The position numbers and the translations under genes are program-made. A model generated the notes under the pieces. The model was not told the origin of the DNA. It worked only from the letters and a program-made list of their open reading frames with translations, and did no database searches. 64,000 bases of DNA from an uncultured Bacteroides sp. (GTDB lineage: Bacteria > Bacteroidota > Bacteroidia > Bacteroidales > Bacteroidaceae): assembly GCF_963666545.1 (NCBI RefSeq), contig NZ_OY762899.1, positions 1,116,001 through 1,180,000 of the forward strand, in the 5' to 3' direction. Of the stretch, positions 33,550-42,548 are shown piece by piece; position 1 is the first letter of the stretch; the number at the start of each line of letters is the position of its first letter.

Positions 33550-33793
33550 ACTCTCTGAATTTTAAAATATTCCATTATCATCTGTCATCATCACGGGGCA
33601 TTCATGCTTTGTCTAAAGCGACCCTCTATATAGATATACGAGATGAGAAGCGACGAATGGGAACGAAATGCTATTAAGATTCGGTTACATTTTTGCAGAG
33701 AAATAAATTCACCGCTTTGTAACAATGAATATGAAATAAAGATTGTAGCTTTGTTGAAGAGAAAACTAATTATCAGAGAAAAACTAATCATCT

Positions 33794-34474
33794 ATGAATA
33801 CTTCGGATAGTGAATTACTGGCAAGAATTGCAGAACGGGACTACGATGCGTTCAACATCATGTACGCCCGCTACAACCGTCTGTTCATGAAATGGACATA
33901 TAAACGTACCCGAAACAGCCAAACGTCGGAAGATATCATGCAAATCTTCTGGGGAAATCTGTGGACTACTCCTGCGGTGTTTAATGTAAATGAAGAGGGA
34001 GTAGCCAAACAAAGTTTGCTGAAGATTCTCTCGTTTCGCATTACCGATTATCTGAAATCTTCCGAAGGCAGAGAAGAGAGTGCGGAGACGGATATCATCT
34101 CTGAAATAAATGCCGGGATGTCTTACACGCACGTATTCGAAGATCTACAGGAGGGCGAAATTCATCAGATCATCACAAAAGTGCTAAGCACATTGCCTCA
34201 ACTGCATCAGGACATCTATCACCTGCGTTGGAATAAGCATTATTCTACAAAGGAGACAGCAGAGACACTGGGCATCTGTGAAAAGGCTGTGCGCGAAAGA
34301 TACAAGAAGACGCTTTCGGGCCTGAAGAAGCACTTGCTTGAAGATTACCTGAACGACAACAAGGCGAATAAGTCATCCGCCATCATGTTGCTGATGCTCA
34401 TTCGCATTAATCTTTTCTATCTATCGGCATCGAGCCTGGCGAACGATTTCCTTGCCGTCATCGGCATTCGTTAA
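33794..34474 (+). CDS. ECF sigma factor with hydrophobic C-terminal tail (cassette 2)
   Basis: 226 residues. Region 2 is FNIMYARYNRLFMKWTYKR ... SEDIMQIFWGNLW; region 4 is LPQLHQDIYHLRWNKHYSTK followed by the HTH ETLGICEKAVRERYKK. After the HTH comes a tail of about 35 residues (NKSSAIMLLMLIRINLFYL ...) that is strongly hydrophobic, like that of the sigma at 41721. A TAGCTTTG box (33746-33753) fits a -7 element 40 bp before the ATG. The stop overlaps the convergent clostripain stop by 4 bp (TTAA). Confidence 0.92.
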   Translation: MNTSDSELLARIAERDYDAFNIMYARYNRLFMKWTYKRTRNSQTSEDIMQIFWGNLWTTPAVFNVNEEGVAKQSLLKILSFRITDYLKSSEGREESAETDIISEINAGMSYTHVFEDLQEGEIHQIITKVLSTLPQLHQDIYHLRWNKHYSTKETAETLGICEKAVRERYKKTLSGLKKHLLEDYLNDNKANKSSAIMLLMLIRINLFYLSASSLANDFLAVIGIR

Positions 34475-35694
34475 TCGGCTCCGTAGACTTTACTCCAATC
34501 TAATGAATTAAAATAATAAGTATATTCTGTAGTTCCCGACCATTTGCTCAAAGGCACATAGACGCTTAAACCACTGTAACTTGCCAAGGTTAAATCGCTG
34601 GCGAACTTCTCGGTAGCGGCCTTGTAGAGTACTGTTTTGGCCAGTTGCGCCTCAAACGCCTGATACTGGGAGGCGGTGCTTACTTTTTTCATCACATCGT
34701 TGAGATCGAAGAACACCTTGGGTAAACTAGCTCTGTGATAGACTTGCAAGCCATCGGTATTCAAACTTTGCATGACGGATAATCGGCTCTTAAGTATGCT
34801 GCTTACGGTAGAGTATAATCCATCCAATTGTTCTGCATCAATCAACGCAATAGTAGCGGAACGTAGAATCTTGGCGCTCATACCGTTATAGTGATTATAA
34901 TATTTTTGGCAAGCCTCAGCTAGTTCATCTTTGCCTCCAAACAACTGGGGCAGTAATTTTGAATAGGGCATGCCGGAAGCATCATAATCGGCCTCCATCA
35001 GTACCTCGGCAGGAGAAGCTATGAAATAGTGGCACTTGTTACGCAGTTGATAGAGGGCTTCCACGCTACCCATCATACAGGCATCAAAGAGCATAAACTC
35101 CGCCACATGATCCGGCAAGGCAGCGGCCATCTCGTCTATCTCCATCAGTGTCAGTCCTTGCGCATTTGTGGATTGATGCTCGTCCATGCCCAGGTAGCGG
35201 GTACGAGGAAAAGAGGCTTCAACAGCAACACTGGCACGCGTATCTTTAGAATATCCGGAGGGTACCCATCCCATGGAGTGCGACCAGTAAACCAGTCCGA
35301 AGGTCTCCGATGGTACCAACTCTTTCGTTTCAGTAATCACCCGGGCCAATGTTTCAGCACTGGCGGAGTTCTCTTCAGCATAATCTTTTAAAGCTACCTC
35401 TTCGCCATCAGCAGTAATCCGAAAAAGACGGGGAGCTTCGGAAATCCGATCCAGATAAACGACTGTGTTACCACCGCTTCGTTTCATTCCCTCTTTGAGC
35501 TCTTTCAGGGTATAGTCTACTTCAGAATCCATAGAATTATCCGCTGCCATGTAGATTAATACGGTATAAGAAACCGGGACTACCGGCTCATCCTCATCGG
35601 TAGAACAAGCGGTAAAGAGAAAGAGGCTACAGAAGAGTGTACAGCAAAAGAAAAGAATACTTTTTTTGCCGATGGGTACATGAAGCGCACTCAT
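34471..35694 (-). CDS. Clostripain-like (C11) cysteine protease, lipoprotein
   Basis: 407 residues. Lipoprotein signal (FLFTAC, Cys30); catalytic-domain start VLIYMAADNSMDSEVDYTL; catalytic His in YWSHSMGW and Cys in FDACMMGSVEAL, the C11 peptidase dyad; C-terminal half with further conserved segments. Peptidases of this clan cut after Arg or Lys, and several are surface-anchored in gut Bacteroides. The start codon overlaps the stop of the preceding phosphodiesterase gene by one base (TAATG). The two are therefore translationally coupled, although their activities are not obviously linked. Confidence 0.88.
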   Translation of the reverse strand: MSALHVPIGKKSILFFCCTLFCSLFLFTACSTDEDEPVVPVSYTVLIYMAADNSMDSEVDYTLKELKEGMKRSGGNTVVYLDRISEAPRLFRITADGEEVALKDYAEENSASAETLARVITETKELVPSETFGLVYWSHSMGWVPSGYSKDTRASVAVEASFPRTRYLGMDEHQSTNAQGLTLMEIDEMAAALPDHVAEFMLFDACMMGSVEALYQLRNKCHYFIASPAEVLMEADYDASGMPYSKLLPQLFGGKDELAEACQKYYNHYNGMSAKILRSATIALIDAEQLDGLYSTVSSILKSRLSVMQSLNTDGLQVYHRASLPKVFFDLNDVMKKVSTASQYQAFEAQLAKTVLYKAATEKFASDLTLASYSGLSVYVPLSKWSGTTEYTYYFNSLDWSKVYGAD

Positions 35695-36620
35695 TATCGT
35701 TTGCTGTTTTTACTGCCCAACCACAGCATCACGCTATCCGGCTGGTTGGTGATAATGGCATCCACACCCAACTTCTTCAACCGAAGGATCTCCTTTTTAT
35801 CATCTACCGTCCAGGGAGCAACCTCTATTCCTTTGGCATGCGCTTTACGCACTACCTCTTCAGTTAAGATGTCGTGCTCGGGACTATATACCTGTGGAGT
35901 AAAGTTAAGTCTGGCCAACTGTTCGTCAAAAGAAGCCACATGATCTTCAACCAGATAGGACAATCGCACGGATGGGTATTTCTGATGCAGATAGTTGAGC
36001 GTACGCACATCAAAGCATTGCACCAACAATCGGTCTCCCAATTCCTTACTTAGCAACACCTTCATGCATAAGTCGGCGAAAGTCCGGTAATCAGGCGAAA
36101 AGATTCCATCTTTAGCAGGATCAGACTTTATTTCAATATTGTAGGAAACAGCCGCTTTCCCGTTATGCTTCACGTATGTTTCCACGCTATCAATAAGCGT
36201 TGAAACCAGCGGAACAACACATTTCAGATTCTTACGCAAAGGGAAAGACGGATTCACACGGTTGCCCACATCGTACTTACAAATGCTATCATACGTCATA
36301 TGATAGAGTTTGTAATTCTTCATCTGATCTTTCGGAATCGTATCTCCCTGAGGAGTAAACGCCTTTATCGAGTTAAAGAAAGCATCATGAGAGACAACAA
36401 TCTGGCTATCGAGCGTGACATGCAAATCCAGTTCCAGGACCGGCACACCCAGATCAACAGCATGAATCATAGCGGGAATGGTATTCTCCGGATAGAGAGC
36501 TGCTCCACCACGATGCGCATGAACTACGGGAATCTTCTCTTCGGCAGATTTACATCCACCCATCAGTGCAGCAACACACATTGCCAATAGAGGTATTGAG
36601 ACAAAAACTGGTTTTTTCAT
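35694..36620 (-). CDS. Glycerophosphodiester phosphodiesterase family lipoprotein
   Basis: 308 residues with lipoprotein signal (AALMGGC). GDPD fold motifs are present: HRGGAALYPENT (catalytic His and Glu of the PENT motif), ELDLHVTLDSQIVVSHD (metal Glu/Asp and second catalytic His), EIKSDP and the C-terminal APWTVDD. GDPDs split glycerophosphodiesters from phospholipids into glycerol-3-phosphate and an alcohol. A TACATTTG box (36648-36655, minus) 28 bp upstream is a good -7 element. First gene of a two-gene unit with the clostripain-like protease. Confidence 0.92.
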   Translation of the reverse strand: MKKPVFVSIPLLAMCVAALMGGCKSAEEKIPVVHAHRGGAALYPENTIPAMIHAVDLGVPVLELDLHVTLDSQIVVSHDAFFNSIKAFTPQGDTIPKDQMKNYKLYHMTYDSICKYDVGNRVNPSFPLRKNLKCVVPLVSTLIDSVETYVKHNGKAAVSYNIEIKSDPAKDGIFSPDYRTFADLCMKVLLSKELGDRLLVQCFDVRTLNYLHQKYPSVRLSYLVEDHVASFDEQLARLNFTPQVYSPEHDILTEEVVRKAHAKGIEVAPWTVDDKKEILRLKKLGVDAIITNQPDSVMLWLGSKNSKR

Positions 36621-36833
36621 TTCTTACTACTAATTTGGTTAATGCAGCAAATGTAGAGAATAGATGTTACAATCTTAAGACATGGAAGAAAAAACGAAGC
36701 ACTTATCCATATTATTGGGAGTAGACAAGGATGTAGTACTACAAGTATGAAACATTACATGGTTTTATATTTATTAAAAAGTGTTTCCAATACTAATATA
36801 AGTTATAAAGAGAACTTTTTTCTTTAATAATGA

Positions 36834-36887
36834 TTTCCAGACCAAAATAAACCTGTACTTTTGACCATTCAAACATTTTGGTCAAAA
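36834..36887 (+). promoter_or_regulatory. Promoter of the tetR gene overlapped by a likely TetR operator
   Basis: TACTTTTG (36856-36863) fits the -7 box, with TTTC (36834-36837) 18 bp upstream. Overlapping the -7 box is an inverted repeat TTTTGACCA (36859-36867)/TGGTCAAAA (36879-36887) with an 11-nt spacer, a typical dimer-binding site. Repressor bound here would block its own promoter and probably the efflux operon. The rest of the 305-bp gap 36621-36925 holds the divergent GDPD promoter and nothing else I can support. Confidence 0.6.
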
Positions 36888-36925
36888 AGACACATCCTAT
36901 TACAGACTTTTAAATATGAGTACAA

Positions 36926-37567
36926 ATGGTTAATACAACTTATACAAAAGATTGTCCCGATAAGCTCTTGCAAATTATAGAGGCAGCGCAAAGAAGATTC
37001 GGATTATATGGATTTGAAAAGACTGCCATGCATGAAATAGCATCCGACCTTAATATGTCCAAAGGTTCTTTATACTACTATTTTCCGGATAAAGAACATC
37101 TCTATGCCGCCGTAGTACAGAAAGAACATGATTTGTTTCTCCACCTGGTAGAGGCTAAAATGGTATCACTGACTGATGCCGCCGACATGCTTAGAGAATA
37201 CGTGAACATAAGGCTTTCTTATTACCGGGCTTTACTAAATCTAAGCCATTTTAGACACAATAACATCGGAGAAATGCACAAAGTGATGCATAGCGTGATG
37301 CAAGGCAAATCGACCCTGTTCAAAACTCAGGAGAAAGAACTTTTGAGCAAGATATTCACTTGTGGCATAGAGCAACAACGTTTTGAGAATCAGACTCTTG
37401 AGGAAATGGATGAAACATCAGAGCTACTGTTAGACATTATCAAAGGCCTGACAGGAGTTGCAATAAAAAATAAAGACATATTCTATTTAGACGACAAAGA
37501 ATATGAGAAAACTTTAAAAAGAATCAATCGATTTGTTGAGATGTTTATAAAAGCATTAAAGAAGTAA
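36926..37567 (+). CDS. TetR/AcrR-family transcriptional regulator of the efflux operon
   Basis: 213 residues. N-terminal TetR HTH at about 15-62 (IIEAAQRRFGLYGFEKTAM, then EIASDLNMSKGSLYYYFPDK), followed by an all-helical ligand-binding domain. It stands 108 bp before an HlyD/MFS/TolC operon on the same strand and likely represses it until a toxic compound binds. A palindromic operator overlaps its own promoter. A five-codon frame (36916-36933) ends across the start codon but is probably fortuitous. Confidence 0.92.
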   Translation: MVNTTYTKDCPDKLLQIIEAAQRRFGLYGFEKTAMHEIASDLNMSKGSLYYYFPDKEHLYAAVVQKEHDLFLHLVEAKMVSLTDAADMLREYVNIRLSYYRALLNLSHFRHNNIGEMHKVMHSVMQGKSTLFKTQEKELLSKIFTCGIEQQRFENQTLEEMDETSELLLDIIKGLTGVAIKNKDIFYLDDKEYEKTLKRINRFVEMFIKALKK

Positions 37568-37675
37568 CAATCATTACATAACATCGATTAAAAGATTATT
37601 TTCAAGAGTACATAAAAGGATAAACAGGTATCCTTCAGGACTTTATAGTGCAAATTTTTAATAGGTATCAGGTAT

Positions 37676-38683
37676 ATGGAAAAAGAAAAGAAAGGAAAAG
37701 GAATAAAAAAGTATATTCCTTTGATTGCTGTTGTTGCAATCGTATTGGGCGGTAGTTGGTATTGGTATGTGGAATATACCAAATACATTTCGACCGATGA
37801 CGCACACATTGACTCAGACAACTATGCCGTTAGTTCTAAGATGCTGGATCGCATCAATCACATCTATTTTGAGGAAGGAGATTCTGTAAAAAGAGGAGAC
37901 TTACTCGTGGAACTAGACAGCACAGAGCTACATGCGCAAAAGATGCAGAGTGAAGCCAATCTGGAACAGTCAAAGGCACAACAGGTACAAGCCAAAGCTA
38001 AATTGAGTTATGACGAAGAGAGTATCAAGGTACTTCAAGTAGGGCTAGCCAAAGCAGAGGAAGACTATACACGGGCTAAAGAGCAATACAAAGGTGACGT
38101 CATTACGAAAGAACAGTATGATCACACCCAAAAAGCGTGGGAATCAGCAAAAGCTCAACTAAATGCCGCAAAGAAACAACTGACTGTCTCAAGTGCGTTG
38201 ATAGGATCGGCAAATGCTACCATTGAAACAACTAAAGCACAAATCAAGGTTATCTCCACACAACTAAACAACACCCGCTTATATGCACCTATTGATGGTA
38301 TCGTAGCCAAGAAGTGGCTTTTAGATGGTGATGTGACTCAACCCGGACAGACAGTACTGACTGTAACCAACCCGCAGAAATTATGGGTGGAAGTCTACTT
38401 GGAAGAGACAAAGATGGGAGGATTGCATTTGAACCAGAAAGCTAAACTGAAAATAGATGCGTATCCTGACGTTACTTTTATGGGGCATATCACGCAACTT
38501 AGTTCAAATACGGCTTCTCAGTTTTCACTCATTCCACCTAATAATGCGTCGGGAAACTTCACCAAAGTAACCCAACGTGTTCCATTAAAAATATCCATAG
38601 ACAATACTGAGAACAACTCTCCATTGAGCCACTATAATCTATTATCCGGCATGTCGGTTGTTGTGAAAGTAATAAGAGACTAA
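37676..38683 (+). CDS. HlyD/EmrA-type periplasmic membrane-fusion protein of an efflux pump
   Basis: 335 residues. One N-terminal membrane anchor (about 12-31, IPLIAVVAIVLGGSWYWYV), a biotinyl-lipoyl-like half (about 45-80), a long coiled-coil hairpin (about 85-190, rich in A/K/Q/E), the second lipoyl half and a beta-barrel (DGIVAKKWLLDGDVTQPGQT, VEVYLEETKMGGLHL). It links the MFS pump to TolC. The gene after it begins 2 bp downstream, confirming an operon. Confidence 0.93.
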   Translation: MEKEKKGKGIKKYIPLIAVVAIVLGGSWYWYVEYTKYISTDDAHIDSDNYAVSSKMLDRINHIYFEEGDSVKRGDLLVELDSTELHAQKMQSEANLEQSKAQQVQAKAKLSYDEESIKVLQVGLAKAEEDYTRAKEQYKGDVITKEQYDHTQKAWESAKAQLNAAKKQLTVSSALIGSANATIETTKAQIKVISTQLNNTRLYAPIDGIVAKKWLLDGDVTQPGQTVLTVTNPQKLWVEVYLEETKMGGLHLNQKAKLKIDAYPDVTFMGHITQLSSNTASQFSLIPPNNASGNFTKVTQRVPLKISIDNTENNSPLSHYNLLSGMSVVVKVIRD

Positions 38684-38685
38684 AA

Positions 38686-40284
38686 ATGAAAAAAGCAACT
38701 CTTTCGCACCGACTTCGCCGAAAGATACGAAGTCGCGACTCAGCTTTTCATCCTCGAAATATCAATTATAAATGGTGGCTACTGGGTAATATCATGGTTG
38801 GTACATTCATGGCTGTACTCGACTCAACCATTGTTAATGTAGCGTTACCTAAGATCATGACTTCTTTCGGGGTAGGAATTGACAAAATAGAATGGGTTTC
38901 TACAGCCTACATGCTCGCAATGGCTGTAATGTTGCCAACTGCAGGATGGATGGCTGACAAGTTCGGATACAAACGTTTATATTTTTTAGGAATGCTGCTC
39001 TTTACTTTTGGCTCTTTACTCTGCGGCATGTCCGGTAATGAAGATATGCTGATTATTGCACGTGTCATTCAGGGTTTTGGTGCCGGTACAATACAGCCTT
39101 TGGGTATGGCTATCATCTCAAGAGAGTTTCCTCCTCAACAACGAGGAGTCGCTCTTGGATTCTGGGCAATTGCTGCCGCAGCTTCTATTTCCTTTGGGCC
39201 TCTCATCGGAGGATATCTGGTTGATAACTTCAACTGGGCACTGATCTTCGATGTAAATGTTCCTGTGGGAATCATAGGGATGGTCGCAACTATTATCATA
39301 CAGACCGAATATAAGAATAAGCGAACACGCAAATTCGATATTGTGGGATTCATCTCCGCTACAATCTTCTTGCCGGTACTTCTTTATGCACTTTCACAAG
39401 GTAATGCGGAAACTAATTCGGAAGGTTGGAGTGCTCCATACATCTTGTTATGCTTTGCTATATCGCTAATTGGGATGACTGTGTTTATCACACAAGAATT
39501 AACTGTAAAGGAACCCCTGCTTGATTTGCGGCTATTGGCAAACAGAAACTTCGGAATCTGCTCCCTTATCATGCTCATGTTTAGTATCGGTATGTTCGGA
39601 AGTACTTTCCTCTTGCCGCTTTACTTACAGAACTCACTGGGATATACAGCATTGCAAGCAGGAGCCGTATTTCTTCCGGTAGGAATCATACAGGGAATCA
39701 TGTCTCCCACCTCCGGCTTCCTGACAACTAAAGTAAACCCCAAATGGATACTCCTTACAGGAATTGCGATGCTGGCTTTCAGTTTCTATATAAATTCGTC
39801 TTTTTCCTTTCTAACAGAACGAGGATATATCATGTTCGGGCTTTATATACGTGGTTTTGCCATGGGGATTATATTCACCCCACTCAGCACGATCTCATTA
39901 TCGCAAATATCCAAAGACAAAATGGCTCAAGCCTCCGGGGTAAGCAACACAATACGCCAGATAGGAGGAAGTTTAGGTGTAGCCATACTCACAACGGTGC
40001 TTACAAGCAGGGTCACTTACCACAACGAGTTATATAGTGAAGCACTTAACCCCAATGCGCCGACTTATCAACAAGTACAAAGCGGATTACAGCACTTCGC
40101 TCAAAAGCAGATAGACAGTTCGCCATCCATAGCCAGTCAGCAAGGAAAAGCATTACTCATCTCACACATAGGCAAACAAGCCTACATACAAGGTGTAGAT
40201 GATGACTTTCTATTAGTAGCTGTTCTGACAATTATAGGTGGGATTCCGGCATTTGCTTTACGCAAAAGAAAAGAAAACGTATAA
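38686..40284 (+). CDS. DHA2-family (EmrB/QacA-like) MFS multidrug transporter
   Basis: 532 residues with about 14 predicted membrane segments. DHA2 motifs are visible: the N-terminal segment MAVLDSTIVNVALPKI (motif D1), GWMADKFGYKRLY (motif A) and ALGFWAIAAAASISFGPLIGG (motif C). It exports drugs or bile-type compounds using the proton gradient. Basic residues 1-20 (SHRLRRKIRSR) precede the first membrane span. Flanked by the fusion protein (2 bp) and TolC (12 bp), completing a tripartite pump. Confidence 0.95.
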   Translation: MKKATLSHRLRRKIRSRDSAFHPRNINYKWWLLGNIMVGTFMAVLDSTIVNVALPKIMTSFGVGIDKIEWVSTAYMLAMAVMLPTAGWMADKFGYKRLYFLGMLLFTFGSLLCGMSGNEDMLIIARVIQGFGAGTIQPLGMAIISREFPPQQRGVALGFWAIAAAASISFGPLIGGYLVDNFNWALIFDVNVPVGIIGMVATIIIQTEYKNKRTRKFDIVGFISATIFLPVLLYALSQGNAETNSEGWSAPYILLCFAISLIGMTVFITQELTVKEPLLDLRLLANRNFGICSLIMLMFSIGMFGSTFLLPLYLQNSLGYTALQAGAVFLPVGIIQGIMSPTSGFLTTKVNPKWILLTGIAMLAFSFYINSSFSFLTERGYIMFGLYIRGFAMGIIFTPLSTISLSQISKDKMAQASGVSNTIRQIGGSLGVAILTTVLTSRVTYHNELYSEALNPNAPTYQQVQSGLQHFAQKQIDSSPSIASQQGKALLISHIGKQAYIQGVDDDFLLVAVLTIIGGIPAFALRKRKENV

Positions 40285-40296
40285 AACAGATAGATT

Positions 40297-41607
40297 ATGA
40301 TTAAACAATTATTCAAAATAACACTATTACTGGTATGTGTTGCAGCTTCTTTTATGCCTGTCTGTGCACAGCAATCAGTTGATTCATTGTCTTTTCAGCA
40401 GGTCATAGCACAAGTGATACAAACTCATCCATCGGTAAAAGAAGCACAAGAAGCTCTTAATGGAGCAGCAGCTAAAATCGAATTGGCCAGGTCGGCTTAT
40501 CTGCCTACAGTAGATTTTAATGCTTCTTACACTCGATTAGGTCCTGTGTCAAAAGTTGATTTCCCGGGACTAGGAACATTCCAGCTTAACCCGTATGACA
40601 ATTATAAGGCAGGAGTGGACATCAATCAAACAATCTACGACTTTAAAAAGACGGCTAAAGCTGTTGAGGTAGAAAATAAAAGGAAAGAGCTTACGGCTAT
40701 TTCGATCGATAAAGTGAAGCAATCGCTTTCTATGACCGTGGTTAACAACTATTATGCATTAGTTTACCTTCAAAGCGCCATTGATATAAAAAATGAGGAA
40801 CTACGTAACTTACAAAGCCACTTGGAGTCTATAGTAAAGAAGAACAGCACAGGCTCTGCAACAAAATACGAGATCCTCTCAACTCAGGTGAAAATTTCAA
40901 CCATAGAAAGCCAAAAGTATGACTTGGAAGCAGCCATAAGTAACCAGCTTTCTATACTAAACACCTTACTCGGTCAGCCGGAAGATACCCCACACAGAGT
41001 TATAAATACGCTGAACATGGCAAGCATTGAGACCCAAAACTCAAATGTGGCTTATGCCATCGAACACCGCGAAGAGATAAAGCTAGCCAAGGAACAAACA
41101 GTATTGGAAAGCTTAAATTATTCAGCGATAAAGACGGCAAATAACCCCAGCATAAATGCTTTCGCTTCTGCCGGATTTAAGAATGGATATTCTCCTGAAC
41201 AGAATAGTTTGAAAGGAAATTTCTTGGTAGGTGTAGGCGTAAAAGTTCCTCTTTATGATGCGAAGAAAAACAAAAGCAATCTGCTGATATCCAAATCAAG
41301 CGTGGTTAGTTCGCAACTTGAAACAGAAATTGTTCGCCGCAATATTGTGAACGAAGTAGTAGAGGCACAATCGAGTATTGAGTCTTCAAAAAAGAAAGTG
41401 GCACAATTTGAGATGCAGCTCACACACGCCTTGCAAGCTTACGAACTAGCCAAAACAAGTTATAAAAGCGGAGTTATTACGAATTTGGACTTGCTTGACT
41501 CCGAGACAGCCGTTTCGGAAAGCAGACTTCAACTCCTTAAATCCCAACTTGACCAACAAGTATCTATACTTAAGCTCAAAATAGCGATCGGAAATCATAT
41601 TTATTAA
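40297..41607 (+). CDS. TolC-family outer-membrane efflux protein
   Basis: 436 residues. Signal peptide 1-24 (PVCAQ), then two OEP repeats with long alpha-helical hairpins. The repeats are recognisable from VIAQVIQTHPSVKEAQEALN at the start and ALQAYELAKTSYKSGVITNL at the equivalent position of the second half. Trimeric outer-membrane channel for the pump encoded immediately upstream. Last gene of the operon; a long terminator follows. Confidence 0.94.
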   Translation: MIKQLFKITLLLVCVAASFMPVCAQQSVDSLSFQQVIAQVIQTHPSVKEAQEALNGAAAKIELARSAYLPTVDFNASYTRLGPVSKVDFPGLGTFQLNPYDNYKAGVDINQTIYDFKKTAKAVEVENKRKELTAISIDKVKQSLSMTVVNNYYALVYLQSAIDIKNEELRNLQSHLESIVKKNSTGSATKYEILSTQVKISTIESQKYDLEAAISNQLSILNTLLGQPEDTPHRVINTLNMASIETQNSNVAYAIEHREEIKLAKEQTVLESLNYSAIKTANNPSINAFASAGFKNGYSPEQNSLKGNFLVGVGVKVPLYDAKKNKSNLLISKSSVVSSQLETEIVRRNIVNEVVEAQSSIESSKKKVAQFEMQLTHALQAYELAKTSYKSGVITNLDLLDSETAVSESRLQLLKSQLDQQVSILKLKIAIGNHIY

Positions 41608-41625
41608 AACCGACTCCTCTTTGTA

Positions 41626-41697
41626 AATATACCTAATGCCCCATTACATATATTGTTATCGCAATAACTTATAATGTAATGGGGCATTAGGTATATT
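41626..41697. terminator. Long bidirectional terminator between the efflux operon and sigma gene
   Basis: Perfect 23-bp stem: 41626-41648 (AATATACCTAATGCCCCATT...) and 41675-41697, with a 26-nt loop that itself contains TATTG/CAATA. Located between converging genes (tolC ends at 41607, sigma ends at 41721). Confidence 0.85.
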
Positions 41698-41720
41698 ATT
41701 ATTTATAGCCTTGTAATCCT

Positions 41721-42332
41721 TTACAAAAGATTGCGTACAATAAGCATCAGGCAGATAGATGATTTAGAGGCTTTGGTTAAGTAGGAAGCTGATAAGTGAA
41801 CACGGAGTATACGTAGTGTCCACGAAAGTTTACTGCGTACATGCCCCTCTGTAGTAGATAACTGCTGGGCTACTTCCGCCACAGAGTAATGCTTACGGCG
41901 ACAGAGGTCATAGACCTGCCGGGAAATCTCAGGTAATGTTTCTAAAATGCGATCGATATTTACCTCGATCTCTTTCTCCTCCAACTCTTCGAAAACATGC
42001 GTATATTGCAAACGGTGCTTTTGCTCCACTTCGTCGAAATCATCGACCATCACCATCTTACGATGGGGTGAACGAAACGAATAATAAGAGCGAAGAGTCA
42101 GAAAATGAATAATGAAACCAATAGCTGAACCTTCCTTATTGGTTTTAATAATAGCTGGACTCACCCACACCAAAAGCCAAAAGTCCTGACACAGATCTTC
42201 GGCCGCTTCCCTATCTTTCATGATATCAAGAATCTTTTTAGATACTAAAAGTTCATAACGGCAATAGAATATTCGAAACGATTTATTGTCTTTCTGTGCT
42301 ATGGCGTCTAATAATTCTCTATCACTATTCAT
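41721..42332 (-). CDS. ECF sigma factor with hydrophobic C-terminal tail (SusCD locus 3)
   Basis: 203 residues. Region 2 is FRIFYCRYELLVSKKILDIM ... AAEDLCQDFWLLVW; region 4 is LPEISRQVYDLCRRKHYSVA with the HTH EVAQQLSTTEGHVRSKL. It ends in a short hydrophobic tail (KSSICLMLIVRNLL) resembling that of the sigma at 33794. A minus-strand TATTTTTG box (42355-42362) is a plausible -7 element 22 bp before the start. Divergent from the FecR gene at 42549 (216-bp gap). Confidence 0.92.
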   Translation of the reverse strand: MNSDRELLDAIAQKDNKSFRIFYCRYELLVSKKILDIMKDREAAEDLCQDFWLLVWVSPAIIKTNKEGSAIGFIIHFLTLRSYYSFRSPHRKMVMVDDFDEVEQKHRLQYTHVFEELEEKEIEVNIDRILETLPEISRQVYDLCRRKHYSVAEVAQQLSTTEGHVRSKLSWTLRILRVHLSASYLTKASKSSICLMLIVRNLL

Positions 42333-42548
42333 TTTATCGGATTTTTATGATGCGCAAAAATAAGTTAATCTTATTACATCAATATTACATCTATGCAGAA
42401 CAAAAAAAAGATAAGCCATAAAATATTCTGAAACGAAAATGAAACACAATCTTAATGCTTTTGCAGGTAACTTATCGGTCACCAGAAGCAATTATAGAGT
42501 GTAGAGAGAATTCAAAATAGAATAGTAACAACCGCATAGAACAGATCA

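Noticed and set aside
36916-36933. Five-codon mini-ORF overlapping the tetR start
   Set aside because: Could be a leader peptide, but five codons are expected by chance and no attenuator-like stems follow.
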